Source of the DNA: an uncultured Verrucomicrobiota bacterium
GTDB taxonomy: Bacteria > Verrucomicrobiota > Kiritimatiellia > CAJWTS01
Direction of reading: 5' to 3'
Length of the DNA stretch: 37,544 nucleotides
NCBI GenBank assembly: GCA_913047795.1
Contig: CAJWTS010000039.1
Location: 1 to 37,544, forward strand
Under the pieces are notes generated by a model. That model ran no database searches and was not told the DNA's origin. It saw only the letters and a program-made list of their open reading frames with translations. This document shows positions 7,640-15,797 of this stretch, piece after piece. Position 1 is the stretch's first letter; each line of letters opens with the position of its first letter. The position numbers and the translations under genes are program-made.

Positions 7640-9037
7640 ATGAAACTCCATTTCCTCGGAGCGGCGGAGAGCGTGACGGGATCGTGCTATGTGCTGGAGA
7701 CGGCCAATAGTCGTGTGATGATTGACTGCGGCATGTACCAGGAACGCGACCTTCAGGGACGCAACTGGGAGCCGATTCCGATTGCGGCCAGTTCAATCGA
7801 TGTGCTGCTGCTGACCCACGCGCATCTGGACCATAGCGGATTGTTGCCGAAGCTGATGAAGGAAGGGTTCAAGGGCGAGATATACTGCACCGCGGCAACG
7901 GCGGAGATCGCGGAAATTATCCTGATGGATTCGGCCAAGATCCAGAAGGAGGATGTTCGCAAGAAGATCAAGCGTCACAGGCGCCAGAAGCGCAAAAGCC
8001 CGCGCCCGCCCGCGCCCTTGTATGAGATGGAGGACGTGACCGCATGCAAGAAGGCGTTTCGAACCGTTAAATATGACGAACCGGTTACCGTGGCGGAGGG
8101 TGTCGAAGCACGGTTCCACGATGCGGGGCATATCCTGGGCTCATCCATGTTGGAGCTGAGTTGCAAGGACACGGACGGCCCGCGCCGCGTCGTATTCTCG
8201 GGCGATATCGGGCATTTGGATGTGCCGTTGCTGAAGAATCCAACCCTGCTCACAGCCGCGGATGTGGTTGTAATGGAGTCCACCTACGGCGATCGCACGC
8301 ACGAATCGAACGACGATGTCGATGAGCGCTTCGCCGCGTTCGTCAACGAGACCGTCGCCGCGGGCGGGAACCTGATCATCCCCAGTTTTGCGGTGGAACG
8401 GACCCAGGAGCTGCTTTACCACATCGGCAAACTGCGAATGGACCGGCGCATCCCGAGCATCATGGTTTTCGTGGACAGTCCGATGGCGATTCGCGTCACC
8501 GAGGTCTTTAGGCATCATCCTGAGCTCTTCGACAAGGAGACCCAGGAGATGCTGGAGCAGGGTACGCATCCCTGCGATTTTCCGGGGCTGACGATGTCGC
8601 GCACGGTTGCGCAGTCAAAGGCGATCAACTTGATACGTGGTTCGGCAATCGTCATCGCCGGATCAGGCATGTGCACCGGCGGACGCGTGAAGCATCATCT
8701 GAAGAACAATCTCGACCGGGAAGAGAGCACGCTGCTCTTCGTGGGGTACCAGGCGCACGGCACGCTGGGGCGACATATCCTCGAAAAGCCGGAGGAGGTG
8801 CGCATATTCGGCGAGCAATATCCCGTGCGCCTCCGGATCGAGAAGCTGAACGGCATGTCGGGTCACGCGGATCGCGACGGCCTCATGCGCTGGTTGTCCG
8901 CGTTCGAAGCCGCGCCGCAACATCTGTTCCTGACGCACGGGGAAAAGAGCGTGTCGCATAAACTATCGAAACATATCGATAGCGAACTCGGGCTGCATGC
9001 GGCGGTGCCGGCGTATCTATCTGAAGCAGATATCTAG
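7640..9037 (+). CDS. Metallo-beta-lactamase/beta-CASP RNA nuclease
   Basis: This 465-residue protein belongs to the Ysh1/CPSF-like bacterial beta-CASP family, which cleaves RNA using two zinc ions. The zinc motif HAHLDH is at residues 60-65, His164 lies in DAGHILGSSM, and Asp189 in FSGDIGH. The beta-CASP part follows, with MESTYGDRTHE, IPSFAVERTQELLYHI and IAGSGMCTGGRVKHHL. The end carries GMSGHADRDGL and FLTHGE. A very basic insert (residues about 108-124, KKIKRHRRQKRK) could add RNA contacts. The start is fixed by the promoter that ends 7 bases before it. The gene stands alone on the plus strand between two minus-strand genes. Exact substrate and exo/endo mode cannot be told from sequence. 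Confidence 0.9.
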   Translation: MKLHFLGAAESVTGSCYVLETANSRVMIDCGMYQERDLQGRNWEPIPIAASSIDVLLLTHAHLDHSGLLPKLMKEGFKGEIYCTAATAEIAEIILMDSAKIQKEDVRKKIKRHRRQKRKSPRPPAPLYEMEDVTACKKAFRTVKYDEPVTVAEGVEARFHDAGHILGSSMLELSCKDTDGPRRVVFSGDIGHLDVPLLKNPTLLTAADVVVMESTYGDRTHESNDDVDERFAAFVNETVAAGGNLIIPSFAVERTQELLYHIGKLRMDRRIPSIMVFVDSPMAIRVTEVFRHHPELFDKETQEMLEQGTHPCDFPGLTMSRTVAQSKAINLIRGSAIVIAGSGMCTGGRVKHHLKNNLDREESTLLFVGYQAHGTLGRHILEKPEEVRIFGEQYPVRLRIEKLNGMSGHADRDGLMRWLSAFEAAPQHLFLTHGEKSVSHKLSKHIDSELGLHAAVPAYLSEADI

Positions 9038-9073
9038 CCCGCACGCGATGCTGCGCCGTGCCGGGGGCGGGCT
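9036..9073. terminator. Possible bidirectional terminator hairpin between convergent genes
   Basis: Between the convergent nuclease and peptidase genes lies a nested inverted repeat. The outer arms are AGCCC (9036-9040) and GGGCT (9069-9073); the inner arms are GCACG (9041-9045) and CGTGC (9057-9061). There is no T-run on either side, so it is not a classic intrinsic terminator. Its place in a 51-base convergent spacer is the main support. Confidence 0.35.
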
Positions 9074-9088
9074 CGTGTCCAAGCGCGG

Positions 9089-9766
9089 TTACCCTCGAGC
9101 GCGCAGGATATAATAGAACAACGTCATGATGGCGGAGATGGCGGCGGCGACATAGGTCATGAAGGCCGCGTTGAGTACCTTCCCCGCATCTACTTGTTCC
9201 TGGGAAGTCACGATTCCCGCCGTTGTCATGAAGCGTTTTGCGCGTGCGGTGGCGTCCCATTCGACGGGCAGCGTCACGAGGGAGAAGAGGACCACGACGG
9301 AGAAAACGATCGCGCCGATCGCAAACAGTTTTGCAGATGACAGGAAGAACCCGGCCATGACGATGAAATAGGCGGCGTGGCTGCCGATCTTCGTGGCGGG
9401 TACCAGTGTCGAGCGTAAGGCCAGCGGACCGTAACCCTCCGCGTGCTGCAGGGCATGCCCGGCCTCGTGACAGGCGACACCAATCGCCGCCAATGAGTTG
9501 GACTGGTAGACATCGGGCGAGAGCCGTAACGTGCGCGACGAGGGATCATAGTGATCGCTTAGGAATCCCTGCACCGGCTCGATCGCAACATCGCTAATGC
9601 CCTGGCTCTGCAGCAACCGCTGCGCGGCCTGTGCGCCGGTGACGCCCGAGCTGGCAGGGATCTTCGAATAGCGCTTGAACGTTCTACGCGTGATGAACGT
9701 CGCGAGACCGGCCAGCACGAAGGCCGGGATCATCCAGATAAGGTAGTTGAAATCCAATAGAAACAT
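9089..9766 (-). CDS. Membrane zinc metallopeptidase, YugP-like (Zn_peptidase_2)
   Basis: This 225-residue protein has an N-terminal membrane helix (about 6-25), a soluble segment, and the zinc-peptidase motif HEAGH at 100-104 (His100 and His104 bind zinc, Glu101 is catalytic). Two or three further hydrophobic helices follow (about 124-175 and 200-222). Features typical of the YugP/COG2738 family are SGVTGAQAAQRLL, DHYDPSSRTLRLS and ACHEAGHALQHAEGYGPLALRS. Its natural substrates are not established. An AGGAG ribosome site lies 7 bases before the ATG at 9766. The gene is monocistronic and faces the nuclease gene. Confidence 0.9.
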   Translation of the reverse strand: MFLLDFNYLIWMIPAFVLAGLATFITRRTFKRYSKIPASSGVTGAQAAQRLLQSQGISDVAIEPVQGFLSDHYDPSSRTLRLSPDVYQSNSLAAIGVACHEAGHALQHAEGYGPLALRSTLVPATKIGSHAAYFIVMAGFFLSSAKLFAIGAIVFSVVVLFSLVTLPVEWDATARAKRFMTTAGIVTSQEQVDAGKVLNAAFMTYVAAAISAIMTLFYYILRARG

Positions 9767-9811
9767 CGTTGTCTCCTGCTGCGGGTTACTAAGTTGGTCC
9801 GGTTGGCGATT

Positions 9812-9842
9812 AAGATAGCACAGCGCGTGCCACCTGCGTCAA
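9812..9842 (-). promoter_or_regulatory. Possible promoter of the zinc peptidase gene
   Basis: On the minus strand TTGACG (9837-9842) is followed after 19 bases by TATCTT (9812-9817), or after 18 bases by CTATCT. The -35 is good, the spacing long and the -10 weak. It lies 45 bases before the ATG at 9766. The rest of the 9843-10002 spacer shows only a 5-bp GC hairpin (9976-9990) and no gene. Confidence 0.35.
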
Positions 9843-10002
9843 ACACGTTGCGCCGGCACGAATCTTAAGAAAATACGAATGTTGCATGCGTCAATTGCGG
9901 GCCGTTGGCGTCATTTTGTCGCGGTGGCTGGACAATACGTCACGGCGGGGTGTTCGTTCGGGCGTGACCCTCTTGGCCGCTTGTCGCGGCGCAGACGGGA
10001 GA

Positions 10003-11472
10003 TCAACTTCGCCCCGGTGATCGCCGACGCATATAGATCACCATGCCGATCAACAGAACAAGTGCGGCGGCGGCGGGGAGATTGCGGAGCAATCCTTCGC
10101 GTGGATTCTCGCCGTAGGCTTGTCGCGCGTTGGCGGACCAGGATTGAATATGGCGATTGCGCACACCGGGATCATCCCAGGCGGAGTCGGTTGCCAGTTG
10201 CAGCGCCTCCTGCTCGGTTATGGGCAGCGCGAAGATCTGATCCTGAGATTGCGCGGGATCCGCGGCCCGCAAGGCGGCGCGCCGGGCCGCGACGAGAAAG
10301 CGGTGGGGATCGATGATGATCGCGCCGAAGAGATCGTTCACCAGGCTCCAGCGTGCCGATGCTCGTTCGGGATCGTAAACGAAACCCGATTTCCATTCGA
10401 AAGGATTCACGCGTACCGACGTGCGGTCGCCGAGGCGCGCATAGAGATCCGGCATGACCGTGAAGCGGCCCAACTCGAAATCGACCGGGCCGTCGTTTTC
10501 ACCTTTCTTCAGGATCCAGAGCAGCTGACCTTCCTCCGAGAGAACAAACTCAATGAAGCGTTGCGCGATGGCGGGATTGGGCGCGCCCCGCAGCATCGCC
10601 ATCCCGTCGCCGTTGACGACGGTCAGGTCGCGCGGCATGACATAACCGATGATATCGGGCCCGGCCTGACGCACCTGCGCCCAGGCGTAAAAGTCGATGG
10701 CCAGACCGTAGGCGACCTCCCCGGTTGCCACGTCGATAGGGACCTGCGAAGATCCGGCGGAAAACCCGCGCGCGTTCGCGCCTATGGCGGTGATGACGCG
10801 CCAGCCCTTTTCCCAGCCGTAGGCTTGCAGGATGATCTCGTAGGTCATGTGCACACTCCCGCTCTTACGCGGGTCGGCTGTGCCGACCCAGGTCATCGAC
10901 TCTGGATCGGCGAGATCGGCCCAGGTTTGCGGCGCCGCAAGCCCAAGTTTCTTGAGGACCAGTTTGTTGTAGATGATGCCGAAGCCGGCCATCGTGGCGG
11001 CGTACCAGGTGCCGTCGGTATCGTATAGAGGAACACCCCCGATCGAGGGCGCGATGCGATTCAGGATCCTGGGATTGACGTCGCAGCTTTGCAGGAAGCC
11101 GTGTTTCTTGAGTTCGACGTAGGGATCTGTTCCGCCGCCGAAAAAGATATCCACCCCGATTCCGTCGGACTTGTTGCTGAACTCGGACCGAATGAAGCGC
11201 AGGATGTCGGATGTGCCGCCGACATCCAGCCAGCGGATATCGACATCGCGTCCCGTATCGGCCTTGTGTTTTGCCGTGAACGCGCGTTCGAATTCCTGTC
11301 GGATGCCTTCCCAATGCGGGGAGAGAATCACGAGCTCGTCCTGCGCGTAGAGTGGGGCGGACAGAAGCGCAAACGTTACGATCATCGAGGTTCCAAGCCA
11401 GGAACCGGGCGGCAGGCACGCGCCCATCCTTGAGGTTCTTGTGCTTTCTTGTGGACAACCCTTCTTCAGCAT
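10003..11472 (-). CDS. ABC importer solute-binding protein (ferric-type) with C-terminal membrane anchor
   Basis: This 489-residue extracellular solute-binding protein resembles the iron(III)/2-aminoethylphosphonate group. A hydrophobic export segment ends at SAPLYAQDE (about residue 44). The mature part begins ELVILSPHWEGIRQEFERAF and carries DIFFGGGTDPYVELKKHGFL. Odd for the family is a C-terminal helix (about 465-481, AAAALVLLIGMVIYM) followed by RRRSPGRS, which should tie the protein to the inner membrane. The start is uncertain: ATG 11472 gives an N-region with Lys and Arg, ATG 11427 lies directly after a repeat copy, and ATG 11385 has a GGA site. Permease and ATPase genes lie upstream on the same strand, 126 bases away. 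The substrate is probably Fe3+ but not proven. Confidence 0.85.
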   Translation of the reverse strand: MLKKGCPQESTRTSRMGACLPPGSWLGTSMIVTFALLSAPLYAQDELVILSPHWEGIRQEFERAFTAKHKADTGRDVDIRWLDVGGTSDILRFIRSEFSNKSDGIGVDIFFGGGTDPYVELKKHGFLQSCDVNPRILNRIAPSIGGVPLYDTDGTWYAATMAGFGIIYNKLVLKKLGLAAPQTWADLADPESMTWVGTADPRKSGSVHMTYEIILQAYGWEKGWRVITAIGANARGFSAGSSQVPIDVATGEVAYGLAIDFYAWAQVRQAGPDIIGYVMPRDLTVVNGDGMAMLRGAPNPAIAQRFIEFVLSEEGQLLWILKKGENDGPVDFELGRFTVMPDLYARLGDRTSVRVNPFEWKSGFVYDPERASARWSLVNDLFGAIIIDPHRFLVAARRAALRAADPAQSQDQIFALPITEQEALQLATDSAWDDPGVRNRHIQSWSANARQAYGENPREGLLRNLPAAAALVLLIGMVIYMRRRSPGRS

Positions 11473-11535
11473 GGCCGCGACCTTCGAATGGGCAACGAAT
11501 GTTCGACCACGAAAGAGCGCAGAAAGCTCAAAGAT
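11426..11535. repeat. Inverted pair of a 29-base purine-rich repeat around the binding-protein start
   Basis: A 29-base unit opening CCAC and closing CTCAARGAT occurs twice in opposite orientation: 11507-11535 on plus and 11454-11426 on minus. I count 21 of 29 identical positions, and all but one of the differences are G/A swaps. The copies are separated by 52 bases. The left copy runs into the reading frame of the binding protein, ending at its second possible ATG (11427). Similar degenerate motifs of the type CCACAAAGNNCACAAAG are, as I recall, scattered widely in environmental bacterial genomes. Confidence 0.5.
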
Positions 11536-11598
11536 AATGCTGTCGATCAGGAGACATCCCGTTCAGTTTCGGCGGTTGCGTTTGATGTGAAGAGGTAA

Positions 11599-13284
11599 TC
11601 AAGCACGGAACAGTTCTCCCATTCGCCGCCCGAGCACCCGTCCCGCGATGAGCAGGCCAGCCATCAACAGCGCCATACCGATCACACCCATTGCGCTGGC
11701 AATGAAGGGGCCGTCGGGACGTGTCATCAGGTTGTAAATCGCCTTTGTAATGGGGTAGTACCGTTGCTCGAACGCGAGGATCAGGCTGTCGCTGACCTCC
11801 AGCATGGCGAAGGAGAAGCAGAGAATGCCGCCGGCAACAAGGTTGGCGAAGATGAGCGGAATCGTGATGCGGCGAATCGATCGGGCGGGCGAAGCCCCGA
11901 CATTTTGCGCGGCTTCCTCCAGCGAGACGCTGGTCTGCTGAAAACCCGCGTAGGCCGCGCGGACCATGTAGGGCAGGCGCCGCACGGCGTACGCAATGAT
12001 GAGTAACGGCACCGGGTTGTTGCGCGCATCCAGGAAGGTTCCGGAGAAGGTCCCGACATAACCGAAGGCGATGATGATGCCCGGTACCGCTAGCGGCAGC
12101 ATGGCCAGCGAGTCCAGCACCTGCCGCCCGGGTATGCGTGTACGGGTCAGGAGATAGGCGATCCAGATGCCAATCACTACATCGAGCGCCGTACTGATCG
12201 CGCTCAGGCCCAGGCTGTTCCGGATACTGGTGGTGGTCAGTTCGTGATCGAAGACCATGGCGTAGTACTTCGACGTGTAGAGCGAGGGCAGGGGGGTCAT
12301 GTACCAGCGGTCGGCGATCGAAGTCAGGATGACGCTGAAGTGCGGGATCAACGCCAGGATCGTGATGCCCAGGAAGGCCACATGCGTTGCAATGGTTGCC
12401 GGACGTGACAGCGGACTCGACGCACCCGTGACGTGACCGCGCGACATCATGGCATGCCCGGACATGAAATTCCTCGCCAGGCCGAAGAAGACGAGCGTCA
12501 TAACCAACATCAATACGACCAGGGCATAGCCCATCGGGTTCTCATGCACATCGCTCAACATGTCGAAGATCTGAACAGGCACGACCTGTCGGTACTCGAA
12601 TACGAGCGGCGTACCAAGGTCGGTGAAGGCCCAGATGAAGACGATCACGGCACCCGCAAAGTAACCCGGCAGCATCAATGGAAAGGTGATGCGGCGGAAG
12701 AGCGATACGCGTCCTGCCCCGACGCCGCGCGCGGCTTCCTCAAGACTGGGGTCAACGTTCGCCAACGCCGCGGTCACGTTGAGAAACATGATCGGGTAGA
12801 GATGCAGGACTTCCATGATGACGACGCCCAGCATGCCACCACCCAGCCAGTCGATTGGCTGATCGATCAGGCCCAGGTCGAGCAACCAGAGATTCACGGA
12901 TCCAAAGCGTGCGAACATTTGGCGCATACCCACCGCGCCGACAAAGGGCGGAAGCACCATCGGCACCAGGACCAGGCCGTTCAGCAGCGCCTTGCCCCGG
13001 AATTCATGGCGCGCCATGACGGCGGCCATCGGCAGGCTGATGATCGTGGTCACGAGGGTCACCGCCAGTCCGAGGTTGACGCTGTTCAGGATCGTGTTCC
13101 ACTGCGTCGGATCCGTGATCATCAGGCGGAAAAATTCGGTCGTGAACTTTCCGTTCACGATGAACGCATTCGCTGTCATATAGATCAGGGGATAGATCAG
13201 GAAGACACCGAAGAAGACGAGTAGGCAGAGGATCATCGCCAGGCGTCCGGGGCTCAGATCTAGTGCGCGCATGTTAGTTCCCAT
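11599..13284 (-). CDS. Ferric-type ABC transporter double permease (FbpB-like)
   Basis: This 561-residue inner-membrane permease is made of two fused BPD_transp_1 halves (about residues 55-280 and 330-550), each with around six helices and an EAA loop: LEEAARGVGAGRVSLFRRI near 180 and LEEAAQNVGASPARSIRRI near 475. Such double permeases serve Fe3+ importers of the FbpABC/AfuABC/SfuABC type, where one chain forms the whole channel. It follows the ATPase gene with an 11-base overlap from ATG 13284. ATG 13272 is also possible and has GGGA 8 bases upstream, which would remove the overlap. The solute-binding protein gene follows. I find no DtxR-type box upstream of this cluster. Confidence 0.92.
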   Translation of the reverse strand: MGTNMRALDLSPGRLAMILCLLVFFGVFLIYPLIYMTANAFIVNGKFTTEFFRLMITDPTQWNTILNSVNLGLAVTLVTTIISLPMAAVMARHEFRGKALLNGLVLVPMVLPPFVGAVGMRQMFARFGSVNLWLLDLGLIDQPIDWLGGGMLGVVIMEVLHLYPIMFLNVTAALANVDPSLEEAARGVGAGRVSLFRRITFPLMLPGYFAGAVIVFIWAFTDLGTPLVFEYRQVVPVQIFDMLSDVHENPMGYALVVLMLVMTLVFFGLARNFMSGHAMMSRGHVTGASSPLSRPATIATHVAFLGITILALIPHFSVILTSIADRWYMTPLPSLYTSKYYAMVFDHELTTTSIRNSLGLSAISTALDVVIGIWIAYLLTRTRIPGRQVLDSLAMLPLAVPGIIIAFGYVGTFSGTFLDARNNPVPLLIIAYAVRRLPYMVRAAYAGFQQTSVSLEEAAQNVGASPARSIRRITIPLIFANLVAGGILCFSFAMLEVSDSLILAFEQRYYPITKAIYNLMTRPDGPFIASAMGVIGMALLMAGLLIAGRVLGRRMGELFRA

Positions 13285-14338
13285 GCAGGACCACCGCGTC
13301 GTCCGGTCCGAATCCGAGCAGAATATCGGTGCCCTTAACGCGTCCGCGCGAGTCGCGATTGCTGACCCGCAGCACCTCGCCGGATGCGCTTACGACCCGA
13401 TATTGTTCGTGGTCGCCGAGGAAGAAGACTTCCTCGATCTTGCCGGCGACCGTGTTTTGGGCGGCGGTCGTGTTTTCGATACAGGCAATTTTCTCCGGTC
13501 GAATGCTGCAATAAACGGAATCACCGATTTCGGCAGTCGTCTTCCGGGACGCGACGTTGAACATGCCGAGATCGGTCTCGACGACGATCGGATCGTCCCC
13601 GGAAACAACCTTGCCTTCGATCAGGTTGGTCTCGCCCATGAATTGAGCCACGAATCGGTTCGCAGGCGCGTCGTAGAGTTCATGTGGGGATCCGATTTGC
13701 TCGATGACGCCGTCGCGCATTACGGCGATACGGTCAGCCATCGAGAGCGCCTCGTCCTGGTCGTGGGTGACGTAGACCATCGTGATGCCGGTCTCGGTAT
13801 GAATGCGCTTGATCTCGTGTCGCATATCCAGTCGCAGGCGGGCGTCCAGGTTGGACAGCGGTTCATCCAGCAAGACCACGCCGGGTTCGAGCACGAGGGC
13901 ACGCGCGAGGGCGACGCGTTGTTGTTGTCCACCGGAGAGTTGGTTCGGGTAGCGCTCGGCCAGCATGTCGAGACGCACGCTTTCGAGGGCGCGCCGTACA
14001 CGCTCGTCGCGCTGATCGCCGGGAATCTTGTGCATTTCAAGGCCGAAGGCCAGGTTCTGGGACACCGTCATGTGAGGCCAGAGCGCATAGTTTTGAAAGA
14101 CCATGCCGGTATTGCGTTTGTGAGGTGGGGTGTTCGAGACGTCGCTGTCGTCAAACAGAATGCGTCCGGACTCCGGCGTATAGAACCCCGCGAGCAATCG
14201 CAACAGGGTCGTCTTGCCGCAACCGGAGGGCCCCAGCAGAAAGAAGAGCTCACCCGCCTCGATCGACACGCTGACTTTATTAACCGCGCGGACGTCGCCG
14301 AAGGACTTGAGGACGCTATCGATGGTGATCGAGGTCAT
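13274..14338 (-). CDS. ABC transporter ATP-binding protein (FbpC/PotA-like)
   Basis: This 354-residue ATPase powers the importer. Walker [10 protein letters not shown] is at 36-44, the Q-loop Gln at 82, the signature LSGGQQQ at 134-140, Walker B VVLLDEP at 154-160, followed by a D-loop (NLD). The H-loop lies in [12 protein letters not shown] (about 195). Residues from about 245 form the TOBE domain of the CUT1/ferric group of ATPases ([13 protein letters not shown]). The gene lies 12 bases downstream of the zinc-ribbon membrane protein and overlaps the permease start. A clear ribosome site is missing, so it may rely on coupling with the gene before it. Confidence 0.93.
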   Translation of the reverse strand: MTSITIDSVLKSFGDVRAVNKVSVSIEAGELFFLLGPSGCGKTTLLRLLAGFYTPESGRILFDDSDVSNTPPHKRNTGMVFQNYALWPHMTVSQNLAFGLEMHKIPGDQRDERVRRALESVRLDMLAERYPNQLSGGQQQRVALARALVLEPGVVLLDEPLSNLDARLRLDMRHEIKRIHTETGITMVYVTHDQDEALSMADRIAVMRDGVIEQIGSPHELYDAPANRFVAQFMGETNLIEGKVVSGDDPIVVETDLGMFNVASRKTTAEIGDSVYCSIRPEKIACIENTTAAQNTVAGKIEEVFFLGDHEQYRVVSASGEVLRVSNRDSRGRVKGTDILLGFGPDDAVVLHGN

Positions 14339-14350
14339 GTTGTCGTGGGG

Positions 14351-14788
14351 CTAATCGGGTTCGTTTTCCGATTTCCATTCATCCTGAAATCGTTCGGCGG
14401 CGTAGTGATCATAGTCATGTATTGTCGCAGGAATCGGCCATCCGCGGTATTCACCCCGGCACTTGTAGCAGACGCCGACGTCAGGGGTACGCTTGAAAAG
14501 GACCCAGTCGACGATCGCCGCCGGAATCAGGCTCAGCCCGTAGGTCCAGGGGACAAAGATAGCGGCGATCAGAATGACGCAGCACCCCACGGCGTGATTG
14601 AAGTCTTTCTGCCTGAAAAACGTCTCGCAGCCGCAGGCCGCGCAGGCCTCGAAGACCGGCGATTCGTCGCGCATATCGAAAACAGCCGCATCGCAATAGG
14701 GACAGATGCCCTTGGGCGCGGCAATGATGCGGAATTGTCGCTGACATTCGCCGCATTGACCGGCCACGGATTTCTCGATTTCCTTCAT
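14351..14788 (-). CDS. Zinc-ribbon membrane protein, unknown function
   Basis: This is a 145-residue protein I do not recognise. It has four pairs of metal-binding-type cysteines: C12-x2-C15 with C29-x2-C32 (a zinc ribbon), C49-x2-C52-x-C54, and C107-x2-C110. Two hydrophobic helices (about 66-81 and 84-97) lie between the second and last cysteine groups. The C-terminus is polar and acidic. It is placed 14 bases after an unknown membrane protein and 12 bases before the ABC ATPase, so all may be cotranscribed. The double ribbon plus membrane segment suggests a scaffold or sensor at the membrane; there is no evidence for a specific role in transport. Confidence 0.75.
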   Translation of the reverse strand: MKEIEKSVAGQCGECQRQFRIIAAPKGICPYCDAAVFDMRDESPVFEACAACGCETFFRQKDFNHAVGCCVILIAAIFVPWTYGLSLIPAAIVDWVLFKRTPDVGVCYKCRGEYRGWPIPATIHDYDHYAAERFQDEWKSENEPD

Positions 14789-14802
14789 CCGAGCAGCCGT
14801 CC

Positions 14803-15585
14803 TTAGAGCGCCATTCCGTAGACGAGCAGATAGTACCGGTAGCCGAGATCACCCATCAGGATGACGGTTAGAATTCCGTAGAGCAGGCCGGTGGCCGAGG
14901 TGGTCGCACTGATCTTGAGGGTTTGATGCACGAAGTACATCAGCACCAGCGGCAGCAGCGAGCCGACCACGATCGCGGCCAGCAGAAAGATGCCCTCGAT
15001 ATTGACCAGGAAGGCCCACATCGAAGAGGGTTCGCCCTGGATGGCGGCATCGCCGATAATGATCTGGATCACATCCCACAACGTGCGAAGGCCGAGTCCG
15101 ATCCAGAGGAGTCGGACGCAGTTGGCCAGATACTGGACCGGCACGTTGCCCTTGGTCTCGAGAAACCAGTGTCCGAACGTGGTGCAATAGACGCCGGCCG
15201 CGGCGATGAGGCCACCGACAACGCTCAGGATCCAGGTGGCCCCCGTCGGATGGTTGTACATCAGGTCCGGGACGAGTCGGACAAAGAGCACGGCGCCGAG
15301 TACGGACGGCGCGCTGACCAGCACTTCCCAGATGCGATCCCGATTCCAGTAGGAGCAGGTCGCGACCAGGAGCGACGCGAGCCAGGCGCCGCCCAGGATA
15401 AGCGTGGATCGTGGTATCTCGAGCGCTACCAGGCAGGGCAGGGCAGCGGCCGCCGCGGCGAGCGCGAGGCATTGATTAAACTGGAAGAAGCTGCGTTTGA
15501 CGCTGACGCCGTAATGCGTCCAGCACAGCAGCGGGTAGAGCGTGGCGAAGCTGATGCAGGATGTTGCGATGAGACTGTTGAGCAT
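14803..15585 (-). CDS. Polytopic membrane protein, unknown function
   Basis: This 260-residue, very hydrophobic protein has seven or eight predicted helices (about 4-22, 36-52, 61-78, 86-106, 117-137, 155-176, 193-220 and 235-255). There is no signal peptide and no recognised motif. His, Tyr and Asn occur in loops (for example DLMYNHPTGATW and TTFGHWFLETKGN), which resembles the look of quinone- or haem-linked membrane subunits, but no haem ligand pair is evident. It is the first gene of a minus-strand group with the zinc-ribbon protein and the ABC importer, and has its own putative promoter. An overlap in function with either the respiratory genes upstream or the importer downstream cannot be decided. 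Confidence 0.7.
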   Translation of the reverse strand: MLNSLIATSCISFATLYPLLCWTHYGVSVKRSFFQFNQCLALAAAAAALPCLVALEIPRSTLILGGAWLASLLVATCSYWNRDRIWEVLVSAPSVLGAVLFVRLVPDLMYNHPTGATWILSVVGGLIAAAGVYCTTFGHWFLETKGNVPVQYLANCVRLLWIGLGLRTLWDVIQIIIGDAAIQGEPSSMWAFLVNIEGIFLLAAIVVGSLLPLVLMYFVHQTLKISATTSATGLLYGILTVILMGDLGYRYYLLVYGMAL

Positions 15586-15623
15586 GGTGCTGGTTTTTCG
15601 AACGTTGGCTTACCTGAGCGGGC

Positions 15624-15653
15624 ATCGTACACGCTCGGCGTTGGTGGGGGCAA
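15624..15653 (-). promoter_or_regulatory. Putative promoter of the membrane-protein/ABC cluster
   Basis: The minus strand shows TTGCCC (15648-15653), an 18-base spacer, and TACGAT (15624-15629), a 5-of-6 match to the -10 consensus. The start codon at 15585 lies 38 bases further. This suggests that the transport cluster is transcribed separately from the b6f-type operon upstream. Confidence 0.4.
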
Positions 15654-15682
15654 TACGGGATGCCACTTGCCGCTACGCGGCG

Positions 15683-15703
15683 GGATGCAGGATGCAGGAT
15701 GCT
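15683..15703. repeat. Three tandem 7-base units (GGATGCA)
   Basis: GGATGCA is repeated twice, followed by GGATGCT, with no gap, in the 212-base spacer downstream of the eight-haem cytochrome gene. Units of exactly seven bases in a non-coding spacer suggest slippage or a degenerate dispersed repeat. It differs from the coding style on either side. Confidence 0.55.
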
Positions 15704-15730
15704 GGGGCGGATGGGCTCCGAGGCCAAGTG

Positions 15731-15778
15731 GGAGCTTCGCGCAGGGCTCCGCCTAACTCTATCGGGCTTGCCGGCCCG
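15731..15778 (-). terminator. Possible hairpin terminator after the b6f-type operon
   Basis: Two GC-rich inverted repeats lie 20 to 70 bases beyond the stop of the eight-haem cytochrome gene: CGGGC/GCCCG with a 6-base loop (15763-15778) and GGAGC/GCTCC with a 10-base loop (15731-15750). No T-run follows on the minus strand. They may stop or stabilise the transcript end; support is weak. Confidence 0.3.
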
Positions 15779-15797
15779 TGATCGGCGAGGATTGCGC

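Noticed and set aside
13271..14806. Long open frame of 511 codons on the plus strand
   Set aside because: It lies opposite the ABC ATPase and the zinc-ribbon gene, whose motifs are unmistakable. The plus-strand translation has no recognisable domain; it is an antisense frame kept open by GC-rich codon use.
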